The position numbers and the translations under genes were made by a program. The notes below the pieces were generated by a model. The model made no database searches, was not told the origin of the DNA, and saw nothing but the letters and a program-made list of their open reading frames with translations. From Pachyseris speciosa (Eukaryota; Cnidaria; Anthozoa; Scleractinia; Pachyseridae): a stretch of 64,000 nt of DNA. This document shows, in pieces, positions 23,601 through 30,700 of this stretch (position 1 is its first letter; every line of letters starts with the position of its first letter). The stretch covers positions 256,001-320,000 of the forward strand of contig JAEMWC010000234.1 in the NCBI GenBank assembly GCA_016490735.1, written 5' to 3'.

Positions 23601-26600
23601 CGTTTGTCTGGGAACAAAGCCCAAAATGCCAGTCTTTTGACCAAAGAACAACACCAAAAATTACACATTTTCGTGGTCAACTTTTTAATAAAAAGCATTG
23701 CCCAAAATCAAAATTCTACATTTACACCAAACTTTAAAGCCAGACCTTGGCATCTGGATGGAAATTTTTCTCTCACTTCTTCCGCGGGCCACGCTTTAGC
23801 CATTTTATTGGAGCCAATCTCGCTTATCTCAAGTTGCCTTGTTCACGATTCCAAAAGAATTCTGGGAAAGTCAACTATTCCACGAACATAGAACCCTTCC
23901 ATTTCCTATTTCAAAGTTTTTTTTGTAAGTGTCGGGCCACCCAGTACTACCAGGAAAATATGACGTCGATTGAACTTTTTACCAGTCAAAACGAATTTAC
24001 CACAATCAAGTTTCTTGACTCGGTAAACGAACAACGGCCGCTAATGTGCGTGACGTCATAACTTAGAGTGAGCCCATAATGACACAAGGCCGCTGTTATT
24101 TCCGTCGCAAATCCTTAAATGAAGAAGATTAGTCCTCCAGACTAATTATCACCAAAAATTTACTAACAAAATTGCAATAAATTGGGAGTCAAAGGGTTAA
24201 GGCATATCATGGCACATATGACTCATAACTGCATCACGCAGTCACATTAAAGCATAACAAAGATGCAACTACCCAAACCTCCAAAGTGAGTGAATTAAGA
24301 AATACATCATGCTAGAAATGCATGTAACATCAACTGGTTGTGTGACCGCTTGATGCTGTTCAAGTCAAAAGCTCACATTTCCCCCTTTCTCACCATAGTC
24401 TCCAGTAGCTCAGTGGTTAGAGCGTCCGTCTAGATCGCGGAGGGTCGTGGGTTCAAATCCCATCTTGAACTCGGGTCTTTTTTTCTGAGCTTCCATTTGA
24501 TGTAACATGCATTTCTATCATGTTGTAATTCACTCACTTTGGAGGTTTGGCTGGTTGCATCTTTGATATGCCTTAATGTAAGTGCGTGATGCACTTATGA
24601 GTCACGTGTGCTAGTTATCATTTGGCTATGTGACTGTGTGATAGGGTTTCAGTCAAAAGTCCACATTTCACCCTTGCTCACCACAGAGTCTCCAATTGCT
24701 CAGTGGTTAGAGCGTCCGTTTAGATCGCGGAGGGTCGTGGGTTCAAATCCCATCTGGAACTCGGTTGTTTTTTTCCTAGCTTTCATTTGATGTTACATGC
24801 ATTTCTATCATGTTGTATCTCTTAACTCTTTTCCATCCAACGTCACACATATGTGATGATAAATACTGCTTCCTTTTTATGGTTTATTTCTTGTTTAAAG
24901 TTTGTCAGAACGTTATAATAATTGTGTGAATAGGACCAACTGTGTTTTAGCAATCATTAAAGCTAAAAATAACGACTACAATACCAGAATTCCGCTGCAT
25001 ATCACCGATCGTTTAACAGCAAAGCCCAAAATGCTTGTTTTTTGGCCAGAGAATAACACCAAAATTTACACATTTTTGTGGCCAACTTTTTAATAAGAAA
25101 AACTGCCCAAATATCAAGATTCTACATTTACAGCAAACCTCAAGCTCTCTCCTTATTATCAGCTATGAAACGTTTCTCTCACATTTGGTGCCTGCCACGT
25201 TTCAGCCCGTTTCTGAGATCCAATCTTGTGTGTCTTAACTGGACTCGTTCACGGCCGAAAAGAATTCTGGGAACTGTAACCACGCCGCGAGCATAGAACT
25301 CTCCTTCAGTTCATTACATAGTTTTTCGATAAGTGCTGAGCCACCCGGTGCTACCAGCAAAATGTTGCATCGATGAGTATTTTTAGCGGTCAGAACTAGC
25401 CCACATTGCCTCGTTAGCTCCCCGAATCCACTTGCAGAAAGACAAGAGAGACAGGTTCCATATCGAGCCACCATCATCACAACAGAGCGTGTTTGGCATC
25501 TCCATCAACATAAAACCGCCTCTCACCTCTGGTTTCTTTCAAAGGCTTGCCTTTACCCACATTCTAGCTTAATGATGCCAGCATGGGGGCTTCTGCAGAG
25601 GAAAATGGCTCAGAAAAGCACTCTAAAACTGACAATTGCACCACAGTCAAGCGATTCCACTGACTCGACAAACAACATCCACTCGGGTGCATCACGTGAC
25701 TCTAAAGCCTGGGTCCCCAGTATTTCAAGACAGCAGATATTTTCATAATAACTCCATATATGAAGAAGTTAAGAGCCCCAGACCATTTATTGCCCAAAAT
25801 CTGGTGAAATAAATAGCACCCACTTGGATCGAAAAGGGTTAAGGGAAACAATGGATGTCACGTGACCAAGTATTTGACACCTTCAGGGAACAGAAATAGT
25901 AATCCTTGACTGAGTTATATGGTTGGGTTGGGATTACATACATAACGTCAGCTGCTTTGCCCTCTGGGTCAGTTCCTTGGCTTAGGGCTAGGTTTGGGTT
26001 CGGGATGATCTTTGGGCCTCCACAAGTCACGTGACATGCATTCTCACCACACTGCAACACCGTCGGGCAACTGGCCGCACGGCGTTGTCCTTATTGAACC
26101 CAAAACATTTCGCACTAACATAGTAATTTCAAAAATTTACCACCCCTCTACTTTCATTTTGCAAGTTTAAAACTATATTAAGCTCGCCAAAGCCTTTAGC
26201 AATCAACCCCCCTCTCTAAATCCTTATTCTTTACTTGGTTTTGTACAAAACGTTCTGGTGTTACTAGCATGGATTCTTACCAGTTTAGATATTTTGCAAC
26301 ATCGAAATGCCAAAATAATAGCAAATGGTAATGTTGATTAACTCTTTTCCATCCAACGTCACACATATGTGATGATAAATACTGCTTCCTTTTTATGGTT
26401 TATTTCTTGTTTAAAGTTTGTCAGAACGTTATAATAATTGTGTGAATAGGACCAACTGTGTTTTAGCAATCATTAAATTTAAAAATAACGACTACAATAC
26501 CAGAATTCCGCTGCATATCACCGATCGTTTAACAGCAAAGCCCAAAATGCTTGTTTTTTGGCCAGAGAATAACACCAAAATTTACACATTTTTGTGGCCA

Positions 26601-27667
26601 ACTTTTTAATAAGAAAAACTGCCCAAATATCAAGATTCTACATTTACAGCAAACCTCAAGCTCTCTCCTTATTATCAGCTATGAAACGTTTCTCTCACAT
26701 TTGGTGCCTGCCACGTTTCAGCCCGTTTCTGAGATCCAATCTTGTGTGTCTTAACTGGACTCGTTCACGGCCGAAAAGAATTCTGGGAACTGTAACCACG
26801 CCGCGAGCATAGAACTCTCCTTCAGTTCATTACATAGTTTTTCGATAAGTGCTGAGCCACCCGGTGCTACCAGCAAAATGTTGCATCGATGAGTATTTTT
26901 AGCGGTCAGAACTAGCCCACATTGCCTCGTTAGCTCCCCGAATCCACTTGCAGAAAGACAAGAGAGACAGGTTCCATATCGAGCCACCATCATCACAACA
27001 GAGCGTGTTTGGCATCTCCATCAACATAAAACCGCCTCTCACCTCTGGTTTCTTTCAAAGGCTTGCCTTTACCCACATTCTAGCTTAATGATGCCAGCAT
27101 GGGGGCTTCTGCAGAGGAAAATGGCTCAGAAAAGCACTCTAAAACTGACAATTGCACCACAGTCAAGCGATTCCACTGACTCGACAAACAACATCCACTC
27201 GGGTGCATCACGTGACTCTAAAGCCTGGGTCCCCAGTATTTCAAGACAGCAGATATTTTCATAATAACTCCATATATGAAGAAGTTAAGAGCCCCAGACC
27301 ATTTATTGCCCAAAATCTGGTGAAATAAATAGCACCCACTTGGATCGAAAAGGGTTAATCATAACTGACTTCTGGTAAATATTTTTGACTGCAATCGGCA
27401 AAAGCTTTGCGATAATGAATGAGGCCCCGTCTACACTAATGCGTTTTCGAAAGCATCGTTTTTCACCTGTCCACAATACTCCGTTTTCGAAAACATACAC
27501 CTCCGTTTTCGATCGTATTAGTGTGGAGCGAATGCGGACAAAAAGTACACGTTTTCAAACGAAACGCGCATTAGTGTGGACACCAATGCGTTTTCGAAAA
27601 CCGCCTTTTTTATATCGTATTAGTGAAGATGAAAGGAGAAAATGGATAAAAATGTATGCGATTTCAA

Positions 27668-27706
<39 letters not shown>

Positions 27707-30700
27707 ACGCATTAGTGTGGACGGGGCCTGAGTATTTGGCCCCGTCCGCACTAATGCGTTTCCGAAAACAACCGTTTTCACCTGTCCACACTACTCCGTT
27801 TTCAAAAACCTTTACTCTCTCTCGATAACCTCCGTTTTCGAAAACATACACCTCCATTTACGATCGTATTAGTCTGGACGGAAGGCGAAAACGGATAAAA
27901 AAAGTGTGCGTTTTCATGCGAAAGGTATAGCCCCGTCAACACTAATGCGTTTTTGTTTGAAAACGCATACCTTTTTATCAGTTTTCGCCGTCCGTCCACA
28001 CTAATACAACCGACCTTAAGTTACGGTAGACGGCAACATGGAGGACGGCAACCGGAAATAACATGGACCGATTAAAGGTTCATTTGCATATTACCCAGCC
28101 GTCCAGCCTACGTCGACTGTACGTCGCGACGGTGATAGATAGCAGTCTGGCGTTGTCTCGAGAACGTGAGATTCTTTCCTTGTTTCCCCGTCTAAATCGC
28201 TTTAGTTAAACATAAACCAATTGAATCTGTTTTATAAATGTTTATTTTTGCTTGAAATGCTAAAATTTTGAGCTATTCCTTATTTTACAGTGTTTCAAAA
28301 CGGCAAATTGTTCCCGGCCATCAAGTAGTACAACTGCCAGGTGAGAACTGATCGTCATAATCACTTTTTATACAAGTCTTCGCGGATCTCTCTTAGCGAA
28401 CTCATTTCCTCGAAACTTGTTGGTTGAATTAAAAAGAACCTTGACCGCCACCTCCTCAAACTCAAGTTTGGTTTTCCCGTCAAGACGACAACATTCCCTC
28501 CCCAAGCTCTCGCGGCCAAGGAAGCCATCCTCTTTGTCGCCGTTCACCGTAACGTAAGGTCAGTACAATCAAAAATGGAGGTTTTTGAAATCTGAGCAGT
28601 GTTGCCAGGCGAAGACGGAGGCTTTCGAAAACGCATTGTTGTCTACACTAATGCTCGTTTCGTATGAAACGCATAATTTCCGTTTTCACCTTCCGTCCAA
28701 CGATCGAAAACGCTCTCCAGAGTGAAGGTTTTGAAAACGGAGTAGAGTGGAACGGCGAAAACGGAGGTTTTCGAAAATGCATTACTGTGAACGGGCCTCA
28801 GTGTGGACACTAAAGCCTTTTCGAAAACATCCGTTTTTGCCCGTCTACACTACTCCGTTTTTAAAAAACTTAACCCTGTGAGAGCGTTTTCAAAAACCTC
28901 CGTTATTGATCGTATTAGTGTGGACGGAAGGCGAAACGGATAAAAAAACATGCGTTTTGAAACGAAAACGCATTAGTGTGGACGGGGCCTTAGCGACAAC
29001 AAAATTAAATGAGTTTTAGCAATAGCGAATGGATTTTAGCGATTTTGAAGGACTATCAGCGACAGCGAATGGAATTTAGCGATAGCAAATAGGTTTTTGC
29101 AAGTGATAGCGAAGGTGTATTTATTGCGACAGCGAATGGAATTTAAATTTGACGATAGCAAATGATGACTGTTAGTGATAGCCAATACGTATTAGCGACA
29201 GCGACTGAAATTAAGCGAGGACAGCGAATGATAGTATTGAAGTATTAAACCAAAAAACAAGAGACTTTATTTATACACGGTTAAGATTTAAAGCTGCAAG
29301 CTTGTTAGGTCGTGCGGGAGAAATGTTGGTTTTTGAGGAGAGGGGAAACCGGAGTACCCGGAGAAAAGCCTCTCGGAGCAGAGTAGAGAAGCCCACATAT
29401 GACACCGAGTGCGGGAATCGAAGCCGGGACACATTGGTCGAAGACGAGTACTCTCACCACTGCCCCAACCCTGCTGTTTGTGATGACATTGACTGACGTT
29501 TCGACAACCTGAGAGGAAGTCATCACCGGAGTAAAGTGATTTGTGTAACTTTAGTAGATGATGTAAGTATTCAACAGAGAAGCTCTTTCTCCAGCGCATT
29601 TTCCGCGGACGAGAAAAAACAACTGAAATTTCCCCGCTCCTACATCTGCAAGGGAAGTTTGTGGTAACGAATTTTCAGTCAAGCCAAAAGATTTTGTCTC
29701 CAATATTTTATCTTCAATAAAGCTCCGAATTGGACAGATCAAGAGAACACGGGCATGCACATTGTTTTGAAATTTTCTCCTTTACTTACACGAGTATCTG
29801 ATAGATGGCGCCGTTTTACCAAAACCAGTCGGTAAAATTGCAAGGACATCATGTCCACAGACTAGACCCTTAACGACCTCTTGCTCCTGTTTCTGAGTTT
29901 TGAGAAAGATCATTCAACTTTTCCTGGAAAGAAAATTCGAAAAATTCCTGGTCATACTCAGCAATATTTCATCTCATTTCATCATATTGCATGAACTATT
30001 CGAGAACAGTTCCAGGGTGATTCTAACATGCACTCTTATAATACTCGATCCTCTTTCTTGAGCAACCTCCACACACAATGCTCTAGACACACTCCTCTAG
30101 AATTGGAACAACTGTTTGGAATGAAATGCCTTTCAAATTAAGAAACCTTACAACTCTTTTTGACGTGTAAGCTTTAGATGACTCTTTCGTGATATCCGAA
30201 ACATCATTACTGTTTTTGTAATCATTTCATTTCCTTTTATTTGTAATCTTTCTCATGCTTATATATTCTAGTAATAATAATAACACCTAATTATGTCTCC
30301 CAGCAGTACTGTCAATTTTAGCGTTATAATAATTTTGTGCATATGTTTACATGTATTAGTGTTCCATCCAACTCGATTAGCTCTGCTATACTCGAGTGGA
30401 CAAATTGTGATTTCGTTTTAATTAGTCGTAAATAAGGTTGGTGTTGTTGTTACTGTCAAATTTCTGATTTGCTTCTTGATTGACAGGCTACTAACCAATC
30501 AAAAGGCGTTATTTCTCCCCGTTCGTGGGCGAACGCGCAGGGTAAAATGTGTGGAGTTGAATGCAGGCGATTCCTTCGCCGCCCTTCCCCCACCCCGCTT
30601 CTTCCCTACTTTTTTGCAAACCCCAGTCACGCTAGTTGTCCCGCTCGCTTGCACGATCTCCTCACGCAGCGTCTGGCAAAGAACCGACCGTTCGCAGGCT

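Noticed and set aside
24399..24470. Functional serine tRNA (anticodon AGA)
   Set aside because: There is no long variable arm and the acceptor stem is poor; copies share non-tRNA flanks.
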